The notes: generated by a model from the sequence alone, not told the origin. Counted from the stretch's first letter, positions 26,399 to 39,133 are shown. The stretch: 48,078 nt of DNA from Bacteroidales bacterium (GCA_015654795.1 JAATGF010000040.1:1-48078); one strand, 5' to 3'. A program made the numbers and translations.

Positions 26399-26899
26399 AT
26401 GAAAACAACAATTATCGGACTCTTTATCTTAATAATGAGTGCACAACTGTCCCTTGGACAACCCGGTTTAAATCCAACTAACAGAACCTTTACCACTTCA
26501 GAACAGGAAATTATTAATCTTTCAAAAGATAAATGGCAGTGGATGGCCGACAAAAAGGCAGATGTACTGGATAATCTTTTTCTCGAAAAAGCGATGTTTG
26601 TGCACATGGGAGGCAGTTGGGGTAAAGAACAGGAAGTGAATATTATTAAAGGCGGTATGATCTGGTACAAGAAAGCGGAAATCCATGATGTAACGGTTAA
26701 TATTATTGACAATACAGCTATTCTCTTAAACAAAATTACGTTGTTAGCCGTTGTGGGCGGCAATGAAGTCACCAATCCTTTTATGGTTACCGAAGTTTAT
26801 ATTAAGCAAAACGGTGGATGGAAGTTGGGGTCATTGTCCTTCTCACATCTGCTTACACCTCCGGCCCCTGGCGCGGCTCCAAACCCGGATTCACACTAA
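26399..26899 (+). CDS. Exported NTF2-like (DUF4440-type) protein
   Basis: 166 aa from 26399, where the signal peptide (MKTTIIGLFILIMSAQLSLGQ) starts; an ATG at 26378 overlaps the previous gene. The mature part is one NTF2-like domain: EQEIINLSKDKWQWMADKKAD..LDNLF, then VHMGGSWGKEQEV, and KQNGGWKLGSLSFSHL. Members of this type bind small molecules or act as isomerases/dehydratases. It is tightly coupled to the dienelactone-hydrolase-like gene. Its periplasmic location matches its neighbours. Confidence 0.82.
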   Translation: MKTTIIGLFILIMSAQLSLGQPGLNPTNRTFTTSEQEIINLSKDKWQWMADKKADVLDNLFLEKAMFVHMGGSWGKEQEVNIIKGGMIWYKKAEIHDVTVNIIDNTAILLNKITLLAVVGGNEVTNPFMVTEVYIKQNGGWKLGSLSFSHLLTPPAPGAAPNPDSH

Positions 26900-26921
26900 T
26901 TTTATGATGTCTTGTGGTCAT

Positions 26922-27054
26922 GGCTTTGGTATGCGCAAACAAGGGTTGCCAATCGATAATTGGATTGACCAGTTTGGAGAGTGTTTGAATGTACAGGGAT
27001 TTTTAAAGCGATAACAGAACTGTCCATCCAATATCAGGCAAGGAATGCCAAAGC
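26922..27054. repeat. Imperfect long inverted repeat
   Basis: The left arm (26922-26975, GGCTTTGGTATGCGC...GATAATTGGATTGACCAGTT) pairs with the right arm (27018-27054, AACTGTCCATCCAATATC...GCCAAAGC) with small gaps. It fills most of the space between the NTF2 gene and the aldo/keto reductase gene, so the transcript could fold here. A terminator, an attenuator or a decayed palindromic element are all possible. Confidence 0.45.
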
Positions 27055-27124
27055 ATAACACTATAGCTTGAATTCTGTAAAGTTTCAGATGAAGAATACA
27101 GAAATATTGAAAAGTAAAACATAA

Positions 27125-27979
<855 letters not shown>

Positions 27980-28023
27980 ATTATTGCAACTTTCGATATT
28001 AGTACTTTACAATTACACTAAAC

Positions 28024-29223
<1,200 letters not shown>

Positions 29224-29328
29224 AACAGTGAATGGTTAAACTGCAACTAGTGACACTTTGTAATTAAACACAGAGAAGATGTTACCTGTTTCCATTTTAA
29301 ATGAAATTACTTTATAACTCAAAGGCGT

Positions 29329-29955
29329 ATGTATCAGAATTTTTGTTTTCTGCTTTCCTTTTTGTTTATGGCAACCTCCTGTGCTTTTTCGCAAGAGCAG
29401 GCTTCCTTGTCTTCAAAAATAGACCAAAACATCAGTATAGTATTCCTTTCCCGAACAAAAAATACAAAAGTTTTGGCAGAAATTATCCATGATCAGGCAG
29501 GAGGAACTTTGGTCGACCTGGAATTGGAAAACCCTTACCCTCAAAATTACCGTGCAATTGTGGAACAGGTGGCACGTGAAAATGAAACGGGCTTTCTACC
29601 TCCTCTGAAAACTAAAATCGAAAATATGGATCAGATTGATGTGATTTTTATCGGCTTTCCAACATGGGGAATGCAACTTCCCCCACCTATTAAAAGTTTT
29701 TTAAATCAATACGATTTAAGCGGAAAAACGATTGTACCATTTAATACCAACGGAGGATATGGCATTGGCAAAAGTTTTGAAACCATTAAACAGCTTTGCC
29801 CCAATAGTAAAATATTAGACGGATATTCAACAAAAGGGGGTGAGGAAATATATGGAATTTTATTCGTGATGGAAGGCGAAAAAGAAAAGCGGGTACGTGT
29901 CGAAGTACAAAACTGGCTCGGGAAAATAGGTTTGATTAAACATGCTGAAAACTAA
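29329..29955 (+). CDS. Exported flavodoxin
   Basis: 208 aa. A signal sequence (LLSFLFMATSCAFSQ) carries a lipobox-like ATSC, so it may be a lipoprotein or be cleaved at FSQ. The FMN-phosphate loop follows as SRTKNTKVLAEII, with VIFIGFPTWGMQLPPPIKSFL (the tryptophan-flanked loop) and PFNTNGGYGIGKSFE for the isoalloxazine ring. It is a long-chain flavodoxin-like fold of the Flavodoxin_4 kind, a one- or two-electron carrier working outside the cytoplasm. It lies 105 bases after the Tat-type reductase and 103 before the carboxylesterase; both are candidate redox or pathway partners. Confidence 0.85.
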   Translation: MYQNFCFLLSFLFMATSCAFSQEQASLSSKIDQNISIVFLSRTKNTKVLAEIIHDQAGGTLVDLELENPYPQNYRAIVEQVARENETGFLPPLKTKIENMDQIDVIFIGFPTWGMQLPPPIKSFLNQYDLSGKTIVPFNTNGGYGIGKSFETIKQLCPNSKILDGYSTKGGEEIYGILFVMEGEKEKRVRVEVQNWLGKIGLIKHAEN

Positions 29956-30058
29956 AACAGGTATTAAACAGGATAAGAAAAAACAAAATTTCAATTTATG
30001 CTTTTCACTTCTTTAATAGAAAGAAAAACAATTATTTACAAATAATAAATTTATCGAA

Positions 30059-31699
30059 ATGAAAAAAGTATTGTCCGGATTTTTAATATTGTTTGGTTGT
30101 TCATCACTTGCACAACAAACAGCAATCAGCGCTATCGCAGCCGCTGCGCCCACCGTTCGTACCGCCTCCGGAATTGTACGCGGCGTAACAGAAGGGGATG
30201 TCGAAAGTTTCAAGGGAATTCCCTATGCTGCTGCACCGGTCGGGGAATTTCGCTGGCGTCCTCCTCAACCCGTTGCCGCATGGCAGGGAGAGCTTGATGC
30301 AAGCAAGTTTGGCGCAAATTGCGCAGCGGCAGGATGGGGTGGCCCCCCGGGATCTATTCAGGCGGGCTCGTCCGAAGATTGCTTGTTCCTTAATATATGG
30401 AGGCCTGCCGGGGCAAAACCCGGAGCAAAGCTGCCGGTTATGGTATGGATCCACGGAGGCGCCTTCGTGATGGGTAGCGGCTCCGGCGCTGGTGTTGAAG
30501 GTCAGTTTGCCAAAAAAGGAGTCATGCTGGTTACCATCAATTACCGTCTGGGGCGCCTCGGACATTTTGCCTTCCCCGCTTTGAGCAAAGAGCATCCGGA
30601 AGAACCCAAGGGTAGTTACGCCTTTATGGACCAAATCGCCGCGCTTAAGTGGGTGAAGCAGAATATCACTGCGTTCGGGGGCAATTCTAAAAATGTGACC
30701 ATTTTCGGTTTCTCTGCGGGTGGCGTTTCGGTACATTCACTGCTTACCATACCAACCGCGCGAGGTCTTTTCCAAAAAGCAATCAGTCATTCCGGTGGCG
30801 GCCGGGATGGCGTTTTGACCGGTAGGCCGATCAATAAAGAAAATGCAAGTCCTTATTACCCTGTTTCAGCGGAAACCATCGGAATAAATTTTGCACATAA
30901 ACATGGAATCGAAGGCACAGATGCAGCCGCACTGGCCAAACTACGTGCCCTGAAAGTTGAAGAAATCGTGGACGGCGGACAGGAAACCGATGGACAGGGA
31001 GGTCCGCGTATTTATTCAGGCCCGATTCTCGACGGCAAACTGGTTGTTGAGACTTCTGAGAGTGCATACAAGGAAGGAAGGCAGGCACGTGTTCCGCTCC
31101 TGATTGGGAACTGCAGTGCGGAAATAGGTGGAGCCTTTGTGAATGCCAACAGTTCAAAGGAAGAACTGTTTTCACGGTTTGGGGAGCTCAAGGATGAGGC
31201 AAAAGCTGCCTACGATCCTGATGGTAACAAAGAGTTCGCTGAGGTACAGACAAGGTTTAACACCGACAAAGTCTGGGCGGAGCCTGCAAGGTTCACTGCA
31301 AGTTCTTTTGCTGCGGCAGGTGATCCAGCCTACATTTTTCTTTTCTCTTACGTACCTTCTGCCATGAAGGAGCGGATGAAATATGGGCCAGGACATGGAA
31401 CCGATATTTCTTTCGCGTTCGACAACCTGGGGATAGGAGGCTTCGGGCCGCCTCCGACTTCCGAGGACAAAGAGGTCGCCAGGATGATGAACGCCTATTG
31501 GGTAAACTTTGCCAAGACTGGCGATCCTAATGGGTTGGGTTTGCCGAAATGGCCCGTTTACAGTCCCCAAAAGAACGAGATTCTCGATATCCAATCCGAT
31601 GGCAAACCTGTTGGTAAACCTGATCCAAGAAAAGCGAGACTTGACCTGATTGAAAAGGCAGTGAAGATGGGCGATAAACTACAACCAAATGGCATCTAA
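30059..31699 (+). CDS. Exported type B carboxylesterase
   Basis: 546 aa, full length for the family. Signal peptide to about residue 20. The carboxylesterase B signatures are present: EDCLFLNIW (about residue 118), the oxyanion hole [12 protein letters not shown] and the nucleophile elbow FGFSAGG with Ser219. The catalytic His is in [13 protein letters not shown] (about residue 443). It hydrolyses carboxylic esters in the periplasm or outside. The gene is conspicuously GC-rich compared with its neighbours (63% by hand count for 30241-30300 against 32% for 29701-29760), which suggests recent acquisition from a GC-richer donor. A strong hairpin follows at 31752-31804. Confidence 0.92.
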   Translation: MKKVLSGFLILFGCSSLAQQTAISAIAAAAPTVRTASGIVRGVTEGDVESFKGIPYAAAPVGEFRWRPPQPVAAWQGELDASKFGANCAAAGWGGPPGSIQAGSSEDCLFLNIWRPAGAKPGAKLPVMVWIHGGAFVMGSGSGAGVEGQFAKKGVMLVTINYRLGRLGHFAFPALSKEHPEEPKGSYAFMDQIAALKWVKQNITAFGGNSKNVTIFGFSAGGVSVHSLLTIPTARGLFQKAISHSGGGRDGVLTGRPINKENASPYYPVSAETIGINFAHKHGIEGTDAAALAKLRALKVEEIVDGGQETDGQGGPRIYSGPILDGKLVVETSESAYKEGRQARVPLLIGNCSAEIGGAFVNANSSKEELFSRFGELKDEAKAAYDPDGNKEFAEVQTRFNTDKVWAEPARFTASSFAAAGDPAYIFLFSYVPSAMKERMKYGPGHGTDISFAFDNLGIGGFGPPPTSEDKEVARMMNAYWVNFAKTGDPNGLGLPKWPVYSPQKNEILDIQSDGKPVGKPDPRKARLDLIEKAVKMGDKLQPNGI

Positions 31700-31751
31700 C
31701 CGGAAACGTGAAACAATGAAAAATTGCGAATCGCGGGAGAAATCATACAAA

Positions 31752-31804
31752 AACAGGAATCTTGATCGCTAAAAGTGATGTTTTCGCGTATCAAGATTTC
31801 TGTT
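31752..31804. terminator. Long-stem hairpin after the carboxylesterase gene
   Basis: AACAGGAATCTTGAT pairs with ATCAAGATTTCTGTT, 14 of 15 positions, around a 23-base loop. It begins 53 bases after the esterase stop codon and ends 55 bases before the next start. No U-run follows. It may end or attenuate the transcript, or separate two transcription units. Confidence 0.55.
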
Positions 31805-31858
31805 GAACCATAGTAAGTAAACAGTTCAAAAAAAAAACCTAATAAGGAAAAACCCAAA

Positions 31859-33154
31859 ATGAAAAACAAACCGATTATTGCTATCGCATTTTTTTTGATT
31901 GCTTTTGCATCCAGCCTTTACGCGCAGGATTGGCCACAGTATCTCGGGTCCGAAAGAAATAGCACATCACCTCAAAAAGGGATTCTTCGTACCTGGCCTG
32001 AGAACGATCCTGAAGTTTTATGGACTGCCAATATTGGTATCGGTTATGGAGGGCCTGTTGTAAAAGACGGCAAAGTCTATTTACTCGACAGGGATGATAA
32101 AGGTAGCGATAACATGCGGTGTTTTGACCTTGCCAGTGGAAAGGAGCTATGGAATTCCAGTTATGAATCTCAGGGCTTTATGCCGTTCCCCGGCTCGCGA
32201 AGTGTACCTAATGCAGATGGCAACTTTGTTTATTCGTGTGGTCAAAACGGCGACCTTTATTGCTTCGACATCAACACACATAAGCCCAGCTGGATGAAAA
32301 ACATCTGGAAGGATTTTGGCGGGGATCGAGTTCCGATGTTCGGAATTTCGCAGTGTCCTTTGATTTACGGCGATTTGTTAATTCTGGCTTCACAAACACC
32401 TCAGGCAGGTGTTGTGGCTTTTGAAAAACTTACGGGCAATTTGAAATGGACAACTCCTTCGTTGGGTCTCGTTGGAAATGTCAGTCCGACCATCGTAAAA
32501 ATTGACGGAGAGGATCAAGTTGTAATGGTCACTGCTTCACCAAGAGATGGCAGCGGTAAAGTAGTTGGAATTGATCCGCTTACCGGCAAAATCCTGTGGA
32601 AATTTTCGAACTGGCAATGCGAATTCCCAGTTGCGAGTGCAGTTTATGCGGGTGATAATAAAATACTTGTCTTGGGTGGATATGAACTCGGGGCAGTCAT
32701 GATACAAATTGAAAAAAAATCAGATGGGCAATATGGCACGAAGGAACTTTACAGGACTGTCGAGTTTGGTGCGCATACGCTACCGGCGATATTATATAAG
32801 GGGTATTTTTATACTCAGTATGGAACCAATAGTAGGCGCGATGGTCTGGTATGCATGAGCATGGATGGCCAGATTATGTGGAAGACACAACGTTCACCTT
32901 CGTTCGATAAAGGCAGTATGATTCTGGCAGATGGTCTGCTGCTAAGTACTGACGGTGCCACTAAGTTATATCTTATTGATCCTGATCCTTCAGCATTTAA
33001 GCCGCTTGCATCAGCAGTATTACTTGAAAAAGGGAATGGTATGGATTCAGGAATTGGCGGAGCAACCCAAAACTGGGCACCTATTGCACTTTCAGACGGT
33101 AAGCTCCTCATTCGGGATCAAAAGCGGTTAATGTGTGTAAAAGTTGCCCAATGA
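31859..33154 (+). CDS. Exported PQQ-like beta-propeller protein, paralogue 2
   Basis: 431 aa with a signal peptide (cleavage near SLYAQDWP). The mature protein matches paralogue 1 (21657) closely along its whole length, sharing GIGYGGPVVKDGKVYLLDRD, NTHK and the ending QNWAPIAL.DGKLLIRDQ. It has the same propeller repeats (TGNLKW, TGKILW, SMDGQIMW) and no CxxCH haem site. The duplication spans only this gene: the genes around the two copies differ. Role open: sugar/alcohol dehydrogenase-like catalyst, or a periplasmic scaffold for neighbouring enzymes. Confidence 0.85.
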   Translation: MKNKPIIAIAFFLIAFASSLYAQDWPQYLGSERNSTSPQKGILRTWPENDPEVLWTANIGIGYGGPVVKDGKVYLLDRDDKGSDNMRCFDLASGKELWNSSYESQGFMPFPGSRSVPNADGNFVYSCGQNGDLYCFDINTHKPSWMKNIWKDFGGDRVPMFGISQCPLIYGDLLILASQTPQAGVVAFEKLTGNLKWTTPSLGLVGNVSPTIVKIDGEDQVVMVTASPRDGSGKVVGIDPLTGKILWKFSNWQCEFPVASAVYAGDNKILVLGGYELGAVMIQIEKKSDGQYGTKELYRTVEFGAHTLPAILYKGYFYTQYGTNSRRDGLVCMSMDGQIMWKTQRSPSFDKGSMILADGLLLSTDGATKLYLIDPDPSAFKPLASAVLLEKGNGMDSGIGGATQNWAPIALSDGKLLIRDQKRLMCVKVAQ

Positions 33155-33330
33155 CCTGCATTTATACAGGTTGCCCGTTAATAAATGGGATGAACAATTT
33201 ATAGAATAGTTGAATGTTCAGTAATTTTAAGGTAGTAAGAAAAATATCCTTTGCAAGGTGCTAAATTGCATGACCGAAATTGTTATGAAACTGAATATAG
33301 TCATAAGATAATATCAAAAAAAGATTCACT

Positions 33331-34227
33331 ATGAAACAAATTAGAATTCAATTTTTCTTTCTCTTTTTAATTGTTGCAACCAATGGTTTTTCTCAAACCA
33401 ATCCTGTTATCGACGCTTTCCCTAAAGGTACCATTCTGCATGGCAACGTACGTTACAACAACGATACCATCCAAAAACACTTACTGGATATTTATTTACC
33501 AGTAAATACAAAGGGCAAAGTGCCGTTAGTGATTCTCATCCACGGTGGTGGCTGGTTAAGCAATGATAAATATGCAGATATGGGTTACATGAAAGAAACC
33601 GTGGCAGAAATAGTCAGCAGCGGTTATGCATTAGCTTCTATCGACTATCGATTCAGCACACAAGCTGTTTTCCCTGCCCAGATACAGGATTGCAATCGTG
33701 CGGTTTCATATCTCTATGACAATAGCGATAAGTATGGCTTTGACAAAAATCGCTTCGCGATTATGGGTTTTTCCGCAGGCGGGCATCTTGCTTCACTGGT
33801 TGGTTTATCTAAAAATAATAATATACCGACATTTTTTATGCCTGGGACAAGCAAATTGTTTAGCTTCAAAGCTGTTGTAGACTTTTATGGCCCTGCCGAA
33901 TTGATTTTATTTCCCGGAAGCAATGAAGAGAAATCTCCCGAAGGCCTGTTAATAGGTGCAGCGCCACTTGCACGTCCCGATTTAGCAAAAGCTGCCAGCC
34001 CGGTTACTTATGTAGATGAAGATGATCCGCCATTTTTGATCATTCACGGTGAAAAAGATCAACTGGTTTCAACAAAACAATCCCAGTTATTAAGCTCGTG
34101 GTTGAATGTTGCGGGGGTTCAGAATGAATTTTTTATTTTAAAAGATGCACCGCATTTTGGAGAGATGTTTGATGCTGATGAAGTAAGAAATAAAGTAATG
34201 AATTTTCTTCGGAAGCGATTGAATTGA
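33331..34227 (+). CDS. Exported esterase, BD-FAE/HSL-like alpha/beta hydrolase
   Basis: 298 aa with a signal peptide (cleavage near GFSQTN). LLDIYLPV then [13 protein letters not shown] gives the HGGG oxyanion hole; the nucleophile elbow is [11 protein letters not shown] (Ser148); the acid and base are in [11 protein letters not shown] and DAPHFGEMF. This arrangement is that of hormone-sensitive-lipase and bacterial feruloyl esterase-like enzymes. It would release an acid from a small ester in the periplasm. It is followed 21 bases downstream by the carboxymuconolactone decarboxylase-like gene, so the two are probably co-transcribed. Confidence 0.88.
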   Translation: MKQIRIQFFFLFLIVATNGFSQTNPVIDAFPKGTILHGNVRYNNDTIQKHLLDIYLPVNTKGKVPLVILIHGGGWLSNDKYADMGYMKETVAEIVSSGYALASIDYRFSTQAVFPAQIQDCNRAVSYLYDNSDKYGFDKNRFAIMGFSAGGHLASLVGLSKNNNIPTFFMPGTSKLFSFKAVVDFYGPAELILFPGSNEEKSPEGLLIGAAPLARPDLAKAASPVTYVDEDDPPFLIIHGEKDQLVSTKQSQLLSSWLNVAGVQNEFFILKDAPHFGEMFDADEVRNKVMNFLRKRLN

Positions 34228-34248
34228 AACGTCATTTAGCTACAAATT

Positions 34249-35001
34249 TTGCAGAATATGAAAAAAATAAAATTCAAAACACTCATAGTGTTAGTAATGG
34301 CAATAAGTTGTTTTTCATATAACTTAAAAGCACAAAATAACATGAATACAAATACTGTATTAGGCCCCGGGGAACAAAGCATCATTTACATTGCAGCATT
34401 AACTGCAAAAGGCGATTTATCAAATTTAAAAACAGCGCTAAATACTGGTCTCGAAGCAGGTCTTACCATCAACCAGATTAAAGAAGTCATCGTTCACCTG
34501 TATGCCTATTGCGGGTTTCCGAGAAGTATTCGCGGGTTGCAAACCTTTATGGAAGTTTTGAATGAACGCAAAGCCAAAGGCATTAATGATATAACGGGAG
34601 CTGAAGCATCTCAAATTAATGAGGACCAAAGCAAATACGAGCGTGGCAGGGAAATTTTAGGGAAACTTATGGGAACACCACAAGACGGACCAAAAACAGG
34701 TTATTCCGCTTTTGCTCCCGTGATGGATGTATTTCTCAAAGAACACCTGTTCGCTGATCTATTTGAACGTGATATTTTAACTTTTGCCGAAAGAGAGTTG
34801 GTGGCGATATCCGTAATCAGTAGTATTGGAGGTGCAGAACCGATGTTAAAATCACATTTGGATATCTGTTTGAATATCGGTTTAACACCTGAAAAGTTAG
34901 GGCATTTCGTAAACACTATAAAATCAGCTATAGGTAAAAAAGAAGCAAAAGATGCACAGGACGTTTTAGATGAGGTACTAAAAAACCGACAGTCCAAGTA
35001 A
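34249..35001 (+). CDS. Exported carboxymuconolactone decarboxylase-like protein (two CMD repeats)
   Basis: 250 aa with a signal peptide (cleavage near LKAQNN). Two CMD/AhpD-like helical repeats follow: residues about 40-115 (AALTAKGDLSNLKTAL ... VIVHLYAYCGFPRSI) and about 160-240 (LTFAERELVAISVISSIGG ... HLDICLNIGLTPEKL). The AhpD-type CxxC is absent: only one Cys is in the first repeat. Classical enzymes of this family decarboxylate 4-carboxymuconolactone in aromatic degradation; many members are uncharacterised oxidoreductases. The export signal makes a canonical beta-ketoadipate role doubtful. It precedes a cupin gene, a frequent pairing. Confidence 0.85.
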   Translation: MQNMKKIKFKTLIVLVMAISCFSYNLKAQNNMNTNTVLGPGEQSIIYIAALTAKGDLSNLKTALNTGLEAGLTINQIKEVIVHLYAYCGFPRSIRGLQTFMEVLNERKAKGINDITGAEASQINEDQSKYERGREILGKLMGTPQDGPKTGYSAFAPVMDVFLKEHLFADLFERDILTFAERELVAISVISSIGGAEPMLKSHLDICLNIGLTPEKLGHFVNTIKSAIGKKEAKDAQDVLDEVLKNRQSK

Positions 35002-35099
35002 TTTTAAAACGATGAAAGAATAAACTACTTCACCGCAGAGCGGCGAGTATCATTGGAATTACGTTTTTTCACCGCAGAGCGGCGGGGAGCTAATCCCAA
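35002..35099. repeat. Two copies of TTCACCGCAGAGCGGCG in the gap before the cupin gene
   Basis: Direct 17-base copies at 35029-35045 and 35068-35084, GC-rich in an AT-rich gap. CCGCAGAGCGG is itself nearly palindromic (CCGC-AGA-GCGG), so each copy could form a small hairpin. Confidence 0.5.
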
Positions 35100-35156
35100 A
35101 TGAGATTAGATAAATTCTTTAATAAAACCTGCAATAAAAAACTCAATACTTTCAAT

Positions 35157-35648
35157 ATGATGAAGACAATTATAAAATTCAGCACATTATTTCTGACGAT
35201 TTTATTTGTTGCTTGTAATGATAATAATAAGCACGAGATAGCTATGAAATATAAAACAGAGTTTATTTTTCCTAAAGGAGATAAAATTACCAACAACAAC
35301 TTTACCGGTACAGCATGGCTTCAAATGCTTGTAAACAATGACAGTACATATAGTACCACGATTGGCAACGTAACTTTTGAGCCGGGTGCAAGAACGAACT
35401 GGCACAAGCATCCTGGTGGACAAATTCTACTTGTTACTGATGGCACGGGTTTTTATCAGGAAAAAGGCAAGCCCGCTCAGTTAATTCGAAAAGGCGATGT
35501 AGTAAAAATTCCCCCTGACACAGAGCATTGGCACGGTGCAGGACCCAGCAATAGCCTTACACATATTGCCATAAGTCCCAATACCGATAAAGGAAGTGTG
35601 GTTTGGCTTCAACCTGTGACTGATGGCGAGTATAGTAAAATAAAATAG
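35157..35648 (+). CDS. Cupin-domain lipoprotein
   Basis: 163 aa from 35157 (an upstream in-frame ATG at 35100 adds 19 residues before the signal). Lipoprotein signal: MMKTIIKFSTLFLTILFVAC, with Cys20 as the lipidated residue. One small cupin barrel follows with motif 1 RTNWHKHPGGQILLV (His-x-His; Gln where Glu is usual) and motif 2 GDVVKIPPDTEHWHG. It resembles single-domain cupins paired with CMD proteins across many bacteria. Metal binding is likely. It may act on a ring-opening or isomerisation step, but no reaction can be assigned. Location: periplasmic face of a membrane. Confidence 0.85.
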   Translation: MMKTIIKFSTLFLTILFVACNDNNKHEIAMKYKTEFIFPKGDKITNNNFTGTAWLQMLVNNDSTYSTTIGNVTFEPGARTNWHKHPGGQILLVTDGTGFYQEKGKPAQLIRKGDVVKIPPDTEHWHGAGPSNSLTHIAISPNTDKGSVVWLQPVTDGEYSKIK

Positions 35649-35675
35649 TGATTTTTGAAACATAAAATATATCAT

Positions 35676-36920
35676 ATGAAAGTTATCAATTTAGTTTTGC
35701 TGGCAGTCTTAATTTTCTCAAAGGTTTGCAACGCACAAATCAGTGAATGGCGTGAAGAAAATCGAACCGGGGTTTCTTCCGAAACAGGGCTATTAAAATC
35801 GTGGCCTGCAGAAGGACCAACCCTGCTATGGTCGAACCTTGAACTGACAAAAGGAAATTCATCTGTTTCTTTTGGCAAAAATATGATTTATACTACCGGG
35901 ACTAAAGATGCCAATGATATTTTGTATACTCTGGATATGAGTGGTAAATTGCTATGGCAAACGGCAATGGGCCGGGCCTGGACACAATCATATCCGGAGA
36001 GCAGGGCTACTCCAACGGTTGAAGGCGACAAAGTATACACTACCAGCGGTTATGGAGATCTTGCCTGCATTGATGGAATTACAGGAAAGATTATCTGGAC
36101 ATACAAAGCCCGCGAATTAAATAAAGGTACTTATGGAATGTGGGGCATTGCTGAATCACTCCTGATTGATGGTGATGTACTCTATTTCACTCCCAGAGGT
36201 CCTGAAACAATGACTATTGCAATTGAGAAAGCAACAGGAGACCTAATATGGAAATCGGTTAGTTTGAACGACAAGCCAGGTTATGTTTCGCCGATCCTGA
36301 TTAATTATGCAGGGAAAAAAACAATTGTAAATGTGTCGTTGGGAAATGTTTTCGCAGTTGATGCTTCAAATGGGGAAATTCTCTGGAAGGTCGCCATTGA
36401 AAAGCCAGCCGGTTATAATTGGGATCTCATCATGTGTGTAACACCATTGCATGCCAATGGAATGGTCTATGTAACAGGAGGGTACGATGTTGGTGGAATG
36501 ATGATTAAAATTGGGGAAGATGGTAAAAGTGCAACTGTAGTGTGGACAGATAAAGTATTAGATGTTCATCATGGGGGAGTAGTACTTGTTGATAGTTATA
36601 TCTATGGATCGAACTGGCTAAACAATGCCGACGGGAATTGGTGCTGCATCGATTGGAATACAGGAGAAAAGAAATGGGAAGAACACTGGAATTGCAAAGG
36701 TTCAATCATTTCAGCAGAAGGGATGCTTTATATTTACGACGAAAAGAGAGGAAATTTAGGTTTGCTTAAAGCAAACCCAGAAAAGTTCGATCTGGTCAGT
36801 AGTTTTAAAATTACCCAGGGAGATTCCGGACCTTTCTGGGCACATCCGATAATCTATAATGGCGTTTTATATATCCGGCATAGTAATGCATTGATGGCTT
36901 ATGACATTAAAGCGAAGTAA
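35676..36920 (+). CDS. Exported PQQ-like beta-propeller protein, paralogue 3 (divergent)
   Basis: 414 aa from 35676, where the signal peptide starts (MKVINLVLLAVLIFSKVCNAQ). The propeller motifs recur (DMSGKLLW, TGKIIWTY, TGDLIWKS, NGEILWKV, TGEKKW). It shares the general plan of paralogues 1 and 2 (RTGVSSETGLLKSWPAEGPTLLW at the start) but only perhaps a third of its residues. It lies 27 bases after the cupin gene. Three such exported propellers in one cluster imply a structural or electron-transfer role shared by the neighbouring enzymes; this is inference. Confidence 0.83.
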   Translation: MKVINLVLLAVLIFSKVCNAQISEWREENRTGVSSETGLLKSWPAEGPTLLWSNLELTKGNSSVSFGKNMIYTTGTKDANDILYTLDMSGKLLWQTAMGRAWTQSYPESRATPTVEGDKVYTTSGYGDLACIDGITGKIIWTYKARELNKGTYGMWGIAESLLIDGDVLYFTPRGPETMTIAIEKATGDLIWKSVSLNDKPGYVSPILINYAGKKTIVNVSLGNVFAVDASNGEILWKVAIEKPAGYNWDLIMCVTPLHANGMVYVTGGYDVGGMMIKIGEDGKSATVVWTDKVLDVHHGGVVLVDSYIYGSNWLNNADGNWCCIDWNTGEKKWEEHWNCKGSIISAEGMLYIYDEKRGNLGLLKANPEKFDLVSSFKITQGDSGPFWAHPIIYNGVLYIRHSNALMAYDIKAK

Positions 36921-36948
36921 TTCAACATATTTATACTTAAAACATTGA

Positions 36949-38192
<1,244 letters not shown>

Positions 38193-38245
38193 AAAGTTAT
38201 TAAAAATCTTCGTTTGAGGATCAGATGGTGATACAGAACCTGATA

Positions 38246-38315
38246 CCAGGCTCAATATGGAACAAACATAGAGCAAATACGAAAGAAATATGGAGCAAAC
38301 CCATCCGGGCTGTTT
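38246..38315 (-). repeat. Dispersed repeat, family R2, minus-strand copy
   Basis: The reverse complement starts AACAGCCCGGATGGGTTTGC and continues with TTTGCTCTATGTTTG-type units. It is the inverted partner of 9531-9611. Confidence 0.6.
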
Positions 38316-38443
38316 ATCTGAATTATGATAGATATGCATCAATTTGCACTGTGCTTTGAAAGTCCACAATCCTGTATTGGATAAAGACGACATTTATTTA
38401 TTTCCATTACTTATGTGCCATCATGTGGCAAATATAAAAATAT

Positions 38444-38983
38444 ATGAACAAGAATATTTTAGTCCTCTCTTCCAGTCCTCGAAAAGGCGGAAATTCGGAT
38501 ACGCTTTGCGACCAGTTTGCACTTGGCGCAAGTGAATCCGGAAATAAAGTGGAAAAGATTTTTCTTAAGGACAAGAAAATCAACTACTGCACCGGATGCG
38601 GAACTTGCATCAATGGAAAAAAGAGTTGCTCTCAGAAAGATGACATGGCCGAAGTTCTGGAGAGAATGATTGCAGCAGATGTAATTGTAATGGCAACACC
38701 CGTTTACTTTTACACGATGTGTGGTCAGATGAAAACATTAATCGACAGAACTTGTTCCCGCTACACTGAAATCAGCAATAAGGAGTTTTATTTCATCGTA
38801 ACGGCTGCCGACAACAGTAAACCGAAGATGGAACGGACGATTGAAGAATTTCGGGGATTTACGTCTTGCCTTAGCAGGCCAAAAGAAAGGGGAATAATCT
38901 ATGGTACAGGCGCCTGGAATAAGGGAGAAATTATTGGTAACCCTGCAATGAAAGAAGCATATCAGTCAGGGAAATCGGTGTAA
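38444..38983 (+). CDS. NADPH-dependent FMN reductase / iron-sulfur flavoprotein-like
   Basis: 179 aa. A flavodoxin-like fold with the FMN-phosphate loop SSSPRKGGNSDTL near the start, then a compact cysteine motif CTGCGTCINGKKSC (about residues 49-62), the C-x2-C-x2-C-x6-C pattern of Isf-type [4Fe-4S] flavoproteins, and ATPVYFYTMCGQMKTLIDR for the flavin. It would move electrons between a reductant and a quinone, oxygen species or other acceptor in the cytoplasm. It precedes the alcohol dehydrogenase by 150 bases on the same strand. Confidence 0.87.
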   Translation: MNKNILVLSSSPRKGGNSDTLCDQFALGASESGNKVEKIFLKDKKINYCTGCGTCINGKKSCSQKDDMAEVLERMIAADVIVMATPVYFYTMCGQMKTLIDRTCSRYTEISNKEFYFIVTAADNSKPKMERTIEEFRGFTSCLSRPKERGIIYGTGAWNKGEIIGNPAMKEAYQSGKSV

Positions 38984-39133
38984 AAAGCAATTTAAATGTT
39001 GGAAACGATAAACAAGTTTTGCTTAACACTGTTACTCAATTATTACCTTATGTGGGATATCCAAGAACATTAAATGCAATCAGGTGTAATAACGAATTAA
39101 TACCTGAATAATAAACAATTAGAAAAAACAAAT

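Noticed and set aside
26751..27014. 87-codon frame overlapping the NTF2 gene end
   Set aside because: Out-of-frame shadow that runs into the inverted repeat.
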